From: Branchiostoma belcheri
Taxonomy: Eukaryota > Chordata > Leptocardii > Amphioxiformes > Branchiostomatidae
DNA length: 64,000 nt
Assembly: GCF_001625305.1 (NCBI RefSeq)
Contig: NW_017804020.1
Span: 5,214,995-5,278,994 of the forward strand
Direction: 5' to 3'
Shown here piece after piece: positions 21,820 to 42,700 of this stretch. Under the pieces are notes generated by a model, which searched no databases, was not told where the DNA came from, and saw nothing but the letters and a program-made list of their open reading frames with translations. The translations under genes and the position numbers were made by a program. Within the stretch, counting starts at the first letter, position 1; each line of letters opens with the position of its first letter.

Positions 21820-21825
21820 TTTATT
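21820..21825 (-). terminator. Possible copine polyadenylation signal
   Basis: A minus-strand AATAAA (TTTATT here) lies 1.15 kb beyond the copine stop codon. The copine and LRR genes converge, with their likely ends only about 350 bp apart. The interval 20814-22976 shows no other gene. Confidence 0.4.
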
Positions 21826-22976
21826 AATGTATCTAGCATCCACCTAAAGTTGTTAAATATATACGAAAAAAGTTTATATAATATGATTGTAAATATAAGT
21901 CTATACTCATACAGTTACTTGGTATCAAAAAGTACGAACTTTAAATCCGAGCCACTCTCTCCTTCCTGGGCTCTGCTGGTCTGATACAGAAGTTCAATAT
22001 GTACAAAGTATCAAAATTATTATGAAAGTTAACCTGAATTGCTACATAGCAGGAAAAGGACTTTACTTTCCTCCACATTATACTGAAGAAGACCAGAGGA
22101 CTGGTAAAAAATTTGGCAAGTCCCAATTCTTGTATTAGAGTAAAGTTAAATCCATTTCCATGTATCAAAATGTTGCACCCTGTTTGGCAGGAATGGTAAC
22201 CTGCCTGATCAATTATTACCTCAAATTTATGTTATTAAGCAAAACATACAAGCTTTGTAATATTGTATGGCACAGAAAGGTTGAACATGCAGTATTTACA
22301 ACTGAAACCCTGATCCCAGGACAGATGTTACTTTTGTCTTGTATTACAAGGTTGACATCCTCCTTAATTAATGTCTGATCACTGGTTACATTCATATCAT
22401 ATGGCAATTGTCAGCTAAGGTCAAGCAACAATTAGTATGTTTGGAATATGGCAATGGTAAAAATATTCAAAGTCCTATATAGACAATTCTCTGCCACATC
22501 TGATTAGTGTATCTGACACATATTTATCCTAGTATTACAGCCAGGAAGACACAAATCCTTGCTTATATCAACATCAAATCATTCTTGATTAAAATTCATT
22601 TTCTTACATCAATAATTTTATAAGTTTCTAAAGAACTAGGGAGTTACAAAAATGTAACTTTACATGGCCTTTCTAAGAGTAAGGAGCTTCTAACTGCACC
22701 ATTGAAGGACATTTGGAAAGTCATTTTCCTAACTTTATGGACACAAAGCTGGAAGCCCTTTGTTTCAATGTCTTCCTTTTTGCACAGTTTGTCATTTCCT
22801 TTCAGAGTTAGCTTACCTCTACATTCATTAGTATGTTAACTTGAAGCTTACTTCTGTGTTAACATAAGTTGTATGTTTGTAGATGTAGACAAAGAGGTTG
22901 AATTAAGAAAGTAAGTCAAACATCAAATACTACCATAGATTTGAACCTTCTTCCAACAAGTCATGTTGGTGGGGCC

Positions 22977-29817
<6,841 letters not shown>

Positions 29818-30513
29818 CCTCGCTCTGCTGCTGACTCTACTGGTCACTAAAAATTGGCTTTGTGCTGTCCTGCTATGAATAATATGCACAGTCAAATCTA
29901 TAAATTTATGACAAAAGGCAAAAATCAAGTTTCTGACTCTGAGCAGCAGACCAAGTTTTATCTCTCTTTTGCACAGATATTTACAATTTCAGTAGTCAAG
30001 TCTTAAACCGTAAGGGAGATGGGAGAAAGATGCTCTTCTCATTTTCTAAAAATGCCTGACAGCTATCAAAACAACAACACTGGATGGGGGTGGAGCACCC
30101 CGCGACTTCCCTCTTACACTATCATAAATTGTCTAATACCTTGCCAAAAGACAAAGACAAAAGCATATTATATATAGCATAGGACAGCATGACACACAGA
30201 AATCATACAGTTTACCTACGATATGCCAACATCCGTGCGCTTTTTTCATTACATAGCGTACAACAAGTAGCAACTACACTGCCATGTTACCTTGTGTATT
30301 CAGCGGTCTTATAGTCTTGTCAACACTGCACTTCTCTCAAATATCTATTATCTAAAATTATCTAAGGTTACTACAAAAACACTTCAAATGTTGGGCTCTA
30401 GTCACTCCCACCAAGCCTGTACGATATAAACTACACGGCGTACAGGGAACCTTTGTCTTTAAAAGAGAACCCGACGCTATTGTGAAACCACGACCGATAG
30501 TACTTTTCCACAA

Positions 30514-30902
30514 TGGGCTATTCCAAAAAATAAAGGAGAATGGGGGGCGGAAGAGGTTGGACTGGACAGGGGGGTGGGTAAAATATCTGGACTGGACAGG
30601 GGGTTGGGTAAAATACCTGGAACGGACAGGGGGGTTGGGTCAAACAAATCTGGACTGGACAGGGGGGTTGGGTCAAACAAATCTGGAATGGACAGGGGGG
30701 TTGGGTCAAACGAATCTGGAACGGACAGGGGGGTTTGGTCAAACAAACCTGGAACGGACAGGGGGGATGGGTCAAAATAATGAAATTGGACCGGACAGGG
30801 GGGTGGGTAAAAAAAATTCTGGACTGGACAGGGGGTTGGGTCAGAAGCTGATTTGAGACCTCTTCCACCCCCCCTCCACAGTTATTTTTTGGAACAGCNC
30901 AA
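30514..30902. mobile_element. Terminal-inverted-repeat element carrying a 33-bp minisatellite (copy 1)
   Basis: The left end contains GGGCTATTCCAAAAAATAA. The right end contains its inverse (TTATTTTTTGGAACAGC, then an ambiguous N at 30899). A GGGGGGCGGAAGAGGT block inside the left end mirrors ACCTCTTCCACCCCCC inside the right. Between them lie about nine 33-bp units with consensus GGAACGGACAGGGGGG then TTGGGTCAAACAAATCT. Because 33 is a multiple of three, the array stays open in several frames on both strands; those frames are artefacts. Confidence 0.8.
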
Positions 30903-31313
30903 GTGCAGTTTAGTGCCACTGAAGAAGGGTGAGAGATGTTTCAACTTGAAATGTCCCAAAGTAATCTCTGGAAAATCATGGCCATCTTGTACTGTTTTGC
31001 TCCGCATGTCTGCTCATAATTGCTCAGTCCAAAAAAAATTGCACTGTGCATTTTTCCCTGTGTAGGTAATTCCTCAAAGGGAAAATGCTCAGTGCATTTT
31101 TTGGTGCTTTTCTTCATACAATCATACGATGCCCAAATCTATGGTGGAGCTTAGTTCAGTCTCCTCATAGTGATGTTGAATGCTGAAAAAATTAAACTCT
31201 CCAAACAAGTTTAAATACGTTCAATACTTGACAAGTCATCTCATGCACATAAACGCTCAAAACTAAAAAACGTACTAGTAATTGCCTAATATGAAAAAGG
31301 CAGGTATATTAGG

Positions 31314-31636
31314 ACAAATCTGGAACGGACAGGAGGGTTGGGTAAAATGGATCTGGACCGGACAGGGGGGTTGGGTCAAACGAATCTAGAATGGACAGGG
31401 GGGTTGGGTCAAACAAATCTGGAACGGACAGGGGGGTTGGGTCAAACAAATCTGGAACGGACAGGGGGGTTGGGTCAAACGAATCTGGAACGGACAGGGG
31501 GGATGGGTCAAAATAATGAAATTGGACCGGACAGGGGGGTGGTAAAAAAAATTCTGGACTGGACAGGGGGGTTGGGTCAGAAGCTGATTTGAGACCTCTT
31601 CCACCCCCCTCCACAGTTATTTTTTGGAACAGCCCA
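31314..31636. mobile_element. 33-bp-minisatellite element, second copy, left end missing
   Basis: The same 33-bp unit recurs about seven times. The right end, TTATTTTTTGGAACAGCCC, is the same as in the copy at 30514-30902. The left inverted end is not found: the array abuts unrelated AT-rich sequence at about 31314. The copy is therefore 5'-truncated or rearranged. Confidence 0.75.
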
Positions 31637-32569
31637 ATATTGCACAATAACAAAACATTATGTTAGTGAGTCATGGTCAGAAATGGGCGGGGCCAACAAC
31701 TAGTACTCTTCCAGAATTTCACCCTCACGACGCAGTGAGCACGACAGTCTGCTATTCATGTTGTCGGGAAAATAAGTAGAAGGGTTTGCTGACTTACCGT
31801 GCGTTTACTGTTACCTTCTACAACTACTACAATGAGTCGCACGCAGCGTTGAACCAACCTATCTAGGAAGTCGTTTGTCACATCCAGAGTTATGCCAACA
31901 ATGGACGATTCCAAAACATAAACGTGAAGGGGGGAGTCGCTGCAGGTCCTTCTGAAGTTCTGTCCCAAACATCCCACTCCTTTAAGTCATAGTCAGACTA
32001 ATATATAACGTTAACTAGATCACCTTCAACGACATCCATCTATATTTTCTTGTTAATGCCCAGCATGCCTCCGGGTCCTGGGTGTAAAGTGTGTTTACTA
32101 ACCCATTTGTATTTTGAAGCCGTCCATGATGCATATTTTTGTCTCGCACCAGTGTTTTTCGACTTCTTGATAACATCTAATCGTTCTTCTAATTTACCTT
32201 AGTACATTGTTAACTTCCCCAAAGCAACATAACTTGAGAACCTTTTTTTAAAACTCTATCAAATGTTGTGTTCACCTGAAGCAGTCGTACCAAGTTTGGG
32301 TAGTTAGGGACAGTCCCTATCCCTACTAACACCTTAATCCCCTAACTGTTTGGTGGTTTGTCCCAAAGACGTTACTAGAGTTCCAGTGACACTTCTAGCT
32401 AAAAACATCTGCTTACCTCAGTCAGGTCAAGGAGCTTTCTAGGTAGAAGAAAGGGTGTACTAGTATTTGTTTCTTGAAGACGCTGCTGTGACCAGAGGGC
32501 GTTGTAGTGTGTCGTGTGCAATGTCTCTGGGTGATCTGTCCCCGCCCCTGACCTTTAACCTGCAGTGTG

Positions 32570-32582
32570 AGGTCAGAGGTCA
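32570..32582 (+). promoter_or_regulatory. DR1-type nuclear receptor motif
   Basis: AGGTCA-G-AGGTCA is a perfect direct repeat of the nuclear receptor half-site with one-base spacing (DR1, the RXR/PPAR/HNF4/COUP class). A further inverted half-site TGACCT lies at 32549-32554. It is 2.75 kb upstream of the copine start codon. Chance occurrence is possible. Confidence 0.35.
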
Positions 32583-33645
32583 GGACTTGGCGGGAACGTT
32601 TGGCCTGAGGATCGTTGTGATTTTTGGTATGTGGACAGCTCCTTGACATGGTGATAGAAATTCTTGATATAACCACTTAAAGGTCTACCATCTTCAACCT
32701 TAGCCGTAGTGAAGATAGTTTTGAGGACGAGAGGTCATGATAGGACAGACTTGACTTGTTCTGGTTTTATTTGGCAGTCAGACAAACAAAAACACAAACA
32801 TAACGTTGTAGCAAATGTTTCAACCTAAAGCCACCTGTGTAGGGCATTAGATCAAGGAACACACTGCATATTTTATAATATGTAAAATAAATCATCTTCA
32901 AACAGCCCAGCAAACTGCTCTACATATAACATTACTATCACTACTCACATTGTCAGGACAATGTGTCTGTACAAATAAGTAATACCATTTTGCACACAAA
33001 AAAACCTTCCATATACCAGGTATATCCAACATTGCTGATCAACATTTGAAACGGTGAAACTTATGAAAAGCAGCACTTTTAAGAAGATATTATGTCATGA
33101 TGGGAGATTCTACTAAAATCTACATAAAATTTTCTTGGAAAAGTTCTTCCCAGTTTTATACACATGGACGGAACCAGTCAGAACGGTATTTATAAAATTG
33201 TAAGAAAAATACAATACTTCATATCACTTGTAGCTCTGTACAGAGTTTATCAATGTGATGAAAGCTACAGATTATGTTTAAGGATACTTTGGTTCAACAG
33301 AGTGCACATGGAATGGAAGACTAGATCTTGTGTCACAGTCATATTGTCATATGCAATCAGACATGTCAGACTAGCTATCTGAAAAATGAAGTCACCTAAA
33401 AACCACCACAATGCTGGAAATTTATATACAATTCAAACAGCCATGAGTTAAACTCTCTACATTGAAACAGAACAGCTTTACGTATGGGAAACAGGTTAAT
33501 TGTTTATAAACAGATAAACATGTGTTTGTCATATCAGTTTACACATTTTTTAGAACATAGCCCAGTCCTCTTTCCAAGTTAGTCTTGTAAACTAGCTTGG
33601 GTAAGACCTGTACAGAGTTGACTGCCTGCCAGCACTGATTGCATA

Positions 33646-33651
33646 TTTATT
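33646..33651 (-). terminator. Possible creatine kinase polyadenylation signal
   Basis: A minus-strand AATAAA about 100 bp beyond the creatine kinase stop codon. Another candidate occurs near 32765, so the 3' end is uncertain. Confidence 0.4.
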
Positions 33652-33749
33652 GTTCAAGCTTAACAACAATTACTCAGAAGTCTAAGCCCACCAGAGTGCC
33701 TACCAGTAACCAACTCTGTACAGTTCTTAGCATTAAACTCTTGGAGTTT

Positions 33750-36700
33750 CTACACGTTTGTTTCGTGTTCGACTGAAGTCTGTCCGGGCATGAGGTCGTC
33801 GATGGACTCGCCAGCCATCAGCTTCTTCTCCATGGCAACCAGCAGCTTGACGCCGTCGATAACCTGTCGAAGCAAGAAAAATGGAAACGTTACTACCAGC
33901 TATATCACACAGGCTAGGTGAGTAGTGTTTACGCTGCACATGGATACAATAATGATACAATTATCACTATACTATTAGTAGAAACTTTTTAATTCAGATA
34001 GAGAGGTAGTTAGAGGGCCAAGGTCTTATGTCAAAATTAAAACATCCTGGAGAGGATTAACAGAGCAGACAGTGTAGAGAACTAATTTTCTTATTTATTT
34101 CACAGCTTACAAATTTAGTTTTCTTAAACTACCCAGGAACTTTCTACACAGTAAATTTTACCTGTTGTACAAGGGAGACCTCGGAGTGCCCGAGTCTGTC
34201 GGAGTTGGAGATGTCGAAGATTCCTCCCTCGGCTGCGGTGTCCACGCCTCCCGTTCCTCGCTTCTGCAGGCTCAGCTTCTCCAGAACCTCGTCAAACTTC
34301 TCATGGGTGCTCATTTTCGGCAGCTGAAACATACATGGCAACATTCTCCAGAACTTTCCTCTCAGGGCCGTTAGAATTTACCATCAGTCCTCAGCCGAGA
34401 TTGAGATTAAGATTATAATTGCAATCAAATCAAGATGGTTAGAATTTGGGCTGCTAACATGAACAAAATTTCGTTAGATGTTGAAATGCAACATCTTAGC
34501 AAAATTTTTCCTTGCAAACAATTTTCTTACAAAAGTTTTGAACAGTTGCCAGCATAGTCATTTTACATATCTTCAGCCCAAATGTAAGCAGCCTTACCTT
34601 GACGTGTACCCCAGCCCTCAGCCCTGTGCCCAGGTTAGATGGACAGGTGAGGACGTAGCCAAGGTGTTCATTCCACATGTAAGCCTTCCCCATCTTCTTC
34701 ATTTCCTTCTCTACCAGGTTGAGCCCGTTGCAGAACCGCTCAAAAACGCGTTTCATGTTGCCACCCTTCTCCATGGAGATCAGGCGGGTGTGATCCTCCT
34801 CGTTGATCCACACCAGGAAGGTCTTGTCGTTGTTGTGCCTGGGAAAATGTTACCCAGACACATGGTAAGTTTGGCAACTCCTTGCATTTTTCTCATTATA
34901 CAGCAAAGTTTAATCTGAATACAAATAATTCGTTTTGCGCTTTCCACATTGATATTTGAAAGCTCATTCTATGGAAGAAATGAACAACAACTGCAAGTTT
35001 CTCCCAAAACTGTGATTGTTTCCTTTTGCAATAGAAACCCATGACATACCATATGAAATGCACCATATTTTTTTATCCCAGCCCCCTATCCCGCAAAAGA
35101 ATGTAATGGTCTTATAAAATTACCAGATGCCACGAGCGTCAGGCCAGTCACGAGCCATCCCTGCGCAGGTCAGGAGCGGAGAGACAGGCTTGTCAAACAG
35201 GAAGTGGTCATCGATCAGCTGCTGCTGCTCCTCTTCTGTCATGCCCTTCAGCGGGTAGTACTTGCCCGAGAACTCTCCGCTGAGGTTTCCCAGTGCAGTG
35301 GACACGATGCGCTCTACTTCCCTGCGCTCGTGGCGGCTGCACAGCGGGGGGAGGCTGTAGCCACGGATGCTGCGACCTGTGCGCACGCGGGAGGACAAGA
35401 CAAAGTCGGGATCCAAGTCGTCACCACCATTCAGCTTGGTGGCATCCAGGTCGGTCTTGTGCTTGTCGGTCTTCTTGAAGCCCTTATGGCGAGCTTCGAT
35501 GACTGGGTCAAACAGGTCGGCAAAGACAGTGTAGGATTCCTCGTCTCCTGCCACTGCCCCCACTGTCATGATGAATGGGTGGCCTGGGGAAGGGGAAAAT
35601 ATAAAAAATGTCAAAAGGTGAAATCAACCACAGTAAATCTGTAACATTACTACCAAAATGATTCCATAATCATCATAATAACACTCATGATGAAGAGATT
35701 GTCTGAGTGGACAGGAAGAACAGCAGGAGATTCTCAGACAAATGTTACATGAACATGTAGTTGAAGGATTCAGACTTACCAGGGTTGTCTACACCTGTCT
35801 GGATACACAAGTCCAGTGTACATCCATTCTTAGTTTTCTTGTCTTTAAGAGTGTCGAAGATCTCCTTGGTGAGGCACTTGGCCATGTGGTTGTTGTGCTG
35901 GGAGAATTCGGGGAAGTTGTCACTCTGGAGCTCAATCTTCACCTCGGATGGTTCCACCAGGGGGCCACCTGGGGTGGCAATAAAAAAGGAAAAATGTGTC
36001 TCTTGTTCCAGTTTTAGCTACGTCTATTCCTCTTACCAATCGTAACAAGGACAGATGCCATGTTAAGTGTTCAGGTTAAATCTAGCACGGAAATTTTATA
36101 AATTTCTTAAATCAACACATTGAGTACATTTAACAAACAGTAGTAGTCATAGTCATGGTCAATATGTATTCTGACTGTTGATAATGTTGATAATTAGCTG
36201 TGTGCTGACCTGGGATGAGGTCGCTGATGTCCTTCTTCTTCTCCAGCCGTTTCTCCATCTCCACCAGTAACTTCACCCCGTCCACCACCTTCTGGACCAG
36301 CTCAACCTCCGAGCATCCTAACCTGTCTGTGTTGGAGATGTCAAAGATTCCGCCCTTTGCTGCGGTGTCGACACCACCAGTGCCACGCTTCTGTAACCTG
36401 AGCTGTTCCAGGATGTGACTGAAGTGCGGGTGTGTGCTGAGCTTTGGTAGTTTCACGTGCACGCCAGCTCGCAGCCCTGTTCCCAGGTTAGATGGACAGG
36501 TGAGGATGTAGCCCAGGTGTTCACTCCACATGAACTCCTTCCCCTGCTCTTTCACCAACTCTTCCACCTTCTTCAGCCCATCGCAGAACCGCTCAAACAC
36601 CTTCTTCATGTTGCCGCCCTTCTCCATGGAGATGACCCGGGTGTGGTCCTCCTCGTTGATCCACACCAGGAAGTTCTTGGCGTCGTTGTGCCAGATCCCA

Positions 36701-39700
36701 CGGGCGTCGGGCCAGTCACGGGCCATCTTTGCCGATGTGAGGAGAGGCGAAACTGGCTTGTCGAAGAGGAAGTGATCAGCGATCAGTTGCTCCTGTGTTT
36801 TGTCGTCCATCTCGTAGAGCGGGTAGTACTTGCCCTGAAGCTCACCCTCGAGCTTCCCCAGCGCTTCGCACAGAACCTTCTCAACACCCCGCCTCTCTGC
36901 TCGCGTGCACCACGGTGGGAGGGAGTACCCACGGATGCTGCGGCCAGTACGCACACGAGACGACAGCACGTACTTTGGGTCAAGGTCATCCCCTCCTTGC
37001 AGCTTGCTGGCATCAAGATCAGTTTTGTGCGTGTCCGTTTTTTTGTAGCCGTTGTGCCGACCTTCGATGACAGGGTCGAACAAGTCTGCAAACGTTGTGT
37101 AGCATTCCTCATCTCCTGCCACCAGCCCAACAGTCATGATGAAGGGGTGGCCTGGGGAGGGGAGAACAAGTATTTGGAACATTGAAAGATATTCCATTAA
37201 AGCCTTAGTTCACATTAATTTAGCCTTCTCCCTGCAACATGTGACAACCAATGCATTGTACTTATCAATATGACAATATTCTTAGAAAGGCTATTATACT
37301 AGAAATTCTACCAATAGTAAGGTAGTGTAATGTAGATTAATATCAGTATGTTTGTTGTTATATAATAGCAATTGTTGTGCTGTAAATTTTTATTTATTTC
37401 ACAGCTGACATGGTACATACCTGGATTGTCCACACCAGTCTGGATGCACTCGTCAATTGTGTACCCGCTGTCAGTTTTCTTGTCCACCAGGCTGTGGTAC
37501 AGCTGTGGAGTCATACACTTGGCCATCCAGTTGTTGTGTTTAGTCAGGTCAGGGTAGGCTTTGGGCCACACCGTGTACACATCCTTTCCTGAAAAGGCAA
37601 ATGTTTGTTTGTTATCAATCAAGCCTTACTCTGACACTATAATTATGATAACAATGAGAAAAAAAGTAAACTTGAGACTGCACCATGGGAAATAAAGCAA
37701 GACAACCAGCCCACCTGCTTCCATGGCCTTCTCCATGTTAACCAGCAGCTCCACGCCATCCACCACCTTCTGCACAAGCTCCACCTCTGACATGCCAAGA
37801 CGGTCGGCATTGGAGATGTCGAAGGTTCCTCCCGTGGCTGCCGTGTCGACGCCACCTGTCCCGCGCTTCTGCAGACGCAGCTTCTCCAGGAAGTGTTCGA
37901 AGTCCGGGTGTTGACTGACTTTCGGCAGCTGAGGTGACAAATGGAAGTGACATTTGCATCTATGCAGATAGCAACATAATAACATCTGGTTTTATAATTC
38001 AAAATTTAACAGAATGTGCAACACAAATGCCCGAAACATTGCTCTTCATATCGATGTTCAGTGTTATGGTATGTGCAACGATAGTTTCAGTACCACAGAC
38101 AGCCTATACTTTGTCTAGTAGTCACTGTACTAGAAACTGCATTCCTGTACATGTGACAATATACCTGATAGTATGTTGATTTTGCTGATGTCGTCACCTT
38201 TTGGAATGTGCCACATGTAGCTATACCTGGCTCAACTGCTGCCCAAGATGTCACATATGTAAGGCTATTGATCATTGATTGATAGATAACTAACCTTGAC
38301 ATGAACCCCGGCCCTGAGGCCTGTCCCCAGGTTTGATGGACAGGTGAGGATGTAGCCCAGGTGAGGGTTCCACATGAACTCGTAGCCTTTAGACTTGATG
38401 ACATCCTCCACCTTCTTCAGTCCTGTGCAGAAGCGCTGGAACACACGCTTCATGTTGCCGCCCTTCTCCATGGAGATGACCCGGGTGTGGTCCTCCTCGT
38501 TGATCCACACCAGGAAGGTCTTATCATTGTTGTGCCTGGGGAGCGAAGGAACGATGTGAGAAGAAGCTAGATCACTCTGTAATTATATGCCAAATATCAT
38601 TACCATTATGATCCAAAGAACACCAGCGGATTGGTGAATTGGTGATCTTGAGGAAAATTTGGTGACCTCTTGTTTTTCCATAATGTCATTAGCAAACATG
38701 GTGTCAGTTATTTCCCTCAATCTTTTGGTCTGTTATCGATACACCCTAAGATTTCATGAGAGGAAACAGTTCTGAGTAGAGGAAAGTTGTTTCCTACCAG
38801 ATGCCGCGAGCATCAGGCCAGTCACGAGCCATCCCAGCGCAGGTCAGGAGAGGAGAGACTGGCTTGTCAAACAGGAAGTGGTCATCGATCAGCTGCTGCT
38901 GCTCCTGTTCTGTCATACCCGTCAGTGGGTAGTACTTGCCCGAGAACTCTCCTGAACACAGAATCAGACACAATCATCTCAGATCTATATGTTTAAGTCA
39001 CATGTTTGCTTTGACGCATTCTCTGATTTTTAAAGATCTTTGAATGGCTTCAGCCTTTTTTTCCTTATAACTTTTGTAGGATGTAAATAATGGTTTGCAA
39101 ACATGTTTCATATTCACACATCAGCATTGATATCTACAAAGGACGTCATCCATAGGATAATATCTCCGTAGCCTACCATCAAACGTGGCGAGGGCCTCCT
39201 TCAGAATCTTCTCCACATCCCTCCGTTCAGCACGTGTGCACCATGGTGGCAGGGCCAGCCCGCGGATGCTTCTGCCAGTGCGCACACGTGAGGACAGAAC
39301 GTAGTTGGGGTCCAAATTGTCGCCTCCGCGCAGGTTCTCGTGGGTGAGGTCCGTCTTGTGCTTTGCATCTTTCCCGTACCCACCATGACGGCCACTGATT
39401 ATCGGGTCGAACATGTCGGCGAAGGTTTTGTAGCTTTCCTCGTCTCCTGCCACTGCCCCAACTGTCATGATGAAGGGGTGGCCTGCAGGGGGAATGAAAG
39501 CATAATAGATTATTATACTATTATAACTGGGTTAACACATGTACAAGACACATCCCAGTTTGTAGACATCCACATCAAAAGCTCCACATCTACGCCCAAT
39601 CTTAACTTCTGAATCAGCTGACCCTAAAGTGCCTGACATAAAGTTGAAACATGAGTCCTGACCTGGGTTGTCGACACCTGTCTGGATACATCCGTCCAGC

Positions 39701-42700
39701 GTGTAGCCAGACTGAGTCTTCTTGTCCTTCAGCCTCTTGTAGATTTCTCCAGTCAGACATCGTGACATCCAGTTGTTGTGGACTGTCAGATCAGGGTAGT
39801 TTGGGATGCTAAGGGAGAGGGTCACAAGTGAAAATCATGTAAGTCTACAGGCAATAGGTAACTTATTGCACCAGCGATAGGAGGAAATGGTTTGCGGACT
39901 TTTTAACCTGTTTTATTTTGCTTTATTTTTGTCTTTCAAATGTTCCTGATGTACATAATTTTTTTCTTTTATTACAATTTTTATTAATTTCATCAATTAA
40001 CATGCCAAATTTAATATGTTTACATTGGCATTTTCATAATATATTCCTATTGCAATTTCAATTTTTATCTTTTAGTTCCTTTTGTCTTATAACATGATTG
40101 GTCTGTTTGTCATCAATTATTTCATTTTAGGGAGGATCTTGAGGACTTCACATAATATTGTTTTGCTGTCATTTTTGTATTTTTGCATTATTCTGTGGGG
40201 TACTGGAAAATGAAGTCAGAGTGAATGAAATGAATTTGTGCTTATATGATGTCCATGCAGTAAAAAGCTTATTGCAGCATGCAGATCATTGTTTATACAG
40301 AGGAGTGTTTATTTTTGATACTAGTTAAAGATGGATTGCACATGACCCAGTATACATGTTTGCATGCAAGAGAGGAATATTTCTGTGACATTATAAAGGC
40401 ATGCAGAAAGGTTTAACTGAAGGACCATCTTTCCATAAGGTCTACCTGGTCTCCTCATGGTGTTCATGTAGTGCAGGTGGTTGTAAACTGCTGTGTGAGA
40501 CAAAACAACACAATGCCGCTGTTGGCAGTTGGGCTGACTTTGTTGATAAGTCAGCTCAATCTTGATATCATTGATGTTAGCTTTATGTTCAAAATTTTCT
40601 AAAATCCTCTGAATGTCATGCAGCTTCCATGTTTTATGTTTTACGTTTAGGTTTTAACTAAACAACACAATTTAAAATATTACTAAGAACTAGGTGACAG
40701 AAGATGACAACATGATGACCCATGCATGAGAAGGTAGAGAGTGACTATGATTGCACATGCCCGCTTGTCAAGAAAAGTACCAGTGTATAAAGATGGTTAC
40801 CAAGACCTGGAGTAAACTGGCATGCAATGTGGGAAGTTTCTACTGCACAGTAGGAGAATATAATCCACAGACTTGTGATGCGCTACCGGTATACCTTGTA
40901 AGGCTACAGCTGCAGTTTCATTTGTTGGTTCTCAGACAAAAAAAAATTCTAAACTGGAAGATCAAACAGAGTCTATGGGGATTAAACTCTGTACTTTGGT
41001 ACATATTTTTTTCAGATTCAGCCCCCTGGCCCCCTGTTTAATCTTACAAACATGACGTTTTATTTTATTTATGACTGTCTAAGAACCAAGGAAATGAACT
41101 GGTGCAGCCTGAAAGTCAGACCATGAACATGCACATGACCCATGATGATGCATGCAAAGGAGGAGCCTTTATTGCACAATCGGAGTGACTGTTTAAACAG
41201 GAGAATGTTGATGTAAAGTTGATCATGATTGTCACATGACCCTGAGCAGGTTCGTGTATGTGACACAGTAGAGGCATGCAGAAGTTCAAGAGATGGCAGC
41301 AAAATTCAACTTTTGGACCTTTCAACCCCAAATCCTACTTACTTTGGGTTTTATATTTTGTTTCAGGTAGGACTGGTGCAAATGAGGGGAGATTTTGACC
41401 CAAGCTAATAACAGTCCTACACAGCTTAATTTTACTGTCCTCATACACATTCCATTCAATTGTAAGTAGGGTTTGGGGTTCAAAGGTAAAAGGCTGGATT
41501 TTGTTGTCTCCCCCTTTGACTGAAAGACTGTCGTTCCACATGTGACTACCTGGTCTCCTCCTGCTGTTCATGTTGATCACCGGGTTTTGAACTGCTGTGT
41601 GAGATAAAATAACATGGCTGTTTTATACACTCATAATATGTCACCATAGTAATATTACAATTAGTCAAGTATTGGATTGATGGTTTCTAACCCCACTTCA
41701 GTACACATGGATTTGTATCAGGTGTTCAGGTGCTCATCTGAATCATTTATGCCCAAGCAGGAGTGTGTCTATTTATTGGACTGATGCAGCAGCTCTACTT
41801 GATTCTAAACAAAGACACTAGACCGGTTCTACACAAAGACACAGTCTGAATCAGAGTTCAAAATACCCACATGCAATGTAAAATTTCCTCCAAAAACAAA
41901 TTAACAGCTTGAAAACCAGCTAGCCAAAAGAACTAGCTCACATTTGGCAGAAAACAGAAGGTAGTATTTGGAGCCCTGTGTATGCCTCAATGTTGAGATG
42001 TTGATTAAATACCATGGAGACTACAGCAACAAGCCAAGTTCCGCCACTTTGATTTGGCAGGAAGCAATGCTGCCTGACCTACAGGTCAGTAGCCCTAAGC
42101 CAGGTAGCCGAGCACCCACCCTCAGGTGAGACACATCCACAGGTGAGAAATGGAGGCAGCCTGTGGTGGTACCACACACACAAACAGAAGAGACATAGAG
42201 GTAGCCTGTGGTGGTACCACACACCCACATGTGTGAAATGAAGGTAGTCTGTTGTGGTACCACACACAGGTGACAAATGGAGAGACATGGTAGCCAGTAG
42301 TGGAACCACGCACCCACAGGAGAGGCGCTGCTGTAGCCAGTGTTGATACCACATGACCGCAGGAAAGACATGGACTTCAGCACCACTTACACATGTCAAA
42401 TAACCTTCCAGTGTACCCAGAGCTGACCTAGAAACATTTTACCAAATGCTGCATAAGAGAACTGCCAAAGTTTTATTACCTAGCAATGTCTGTGTAGGAA
42501 CAAGGCTGGTCAGAATTGTCACTCCTGAAAGCTGTTTTGTTCATTCATTCAACAACTTGCGCACAAGTATCAGATCTGTATTTGATGGAGCAATTTCTGA
42601 ACACCTGATATGAGGGAAGATTATATCAAGGAGGTTAAATAGGATATTTAACCGTAATGTTTCAACTTCCAAAAAATTTATGTTTACTGATACAATGTAT

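Larger units (their letters stand above)
29818..33749. other. Intergenic region between copine and creatine kinase
   Basis: This stretch separates the copine start codon (29817) from the creatine kinase stop (33750), both on the minus strand. It should hold copine upstream sequence and the creatine kinase 3' UTR. It contains the two 33-bp-minisatellite elements and a DR1 motif, listed separately. No protein-coding exon could be supported. Confidence 0.6.

Noticed and set aside
30477..30919. Long open frames on both strands reading as Pro/Phe/Asp or Trp/Thr/Gly repeats
   Set aside because: They follow from a 33-bp tandem unit (a multiple of three) and recur at 31309-31653. No start context, family or splice support.
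32521..32676. Plus-strand ATG with a short open frame starting MSLGDLSPPLTF
   Set aside because: GC-rich and initially suggestive, but no family match, no partner exon, and no clear donor with a downstream continuation.
36457..37185. 242-aa plus-strand open frame
   Set aside because: Antisense of the 942-bp creatine kinase domain 2 exon, whose codon pattern and family match are decisive.
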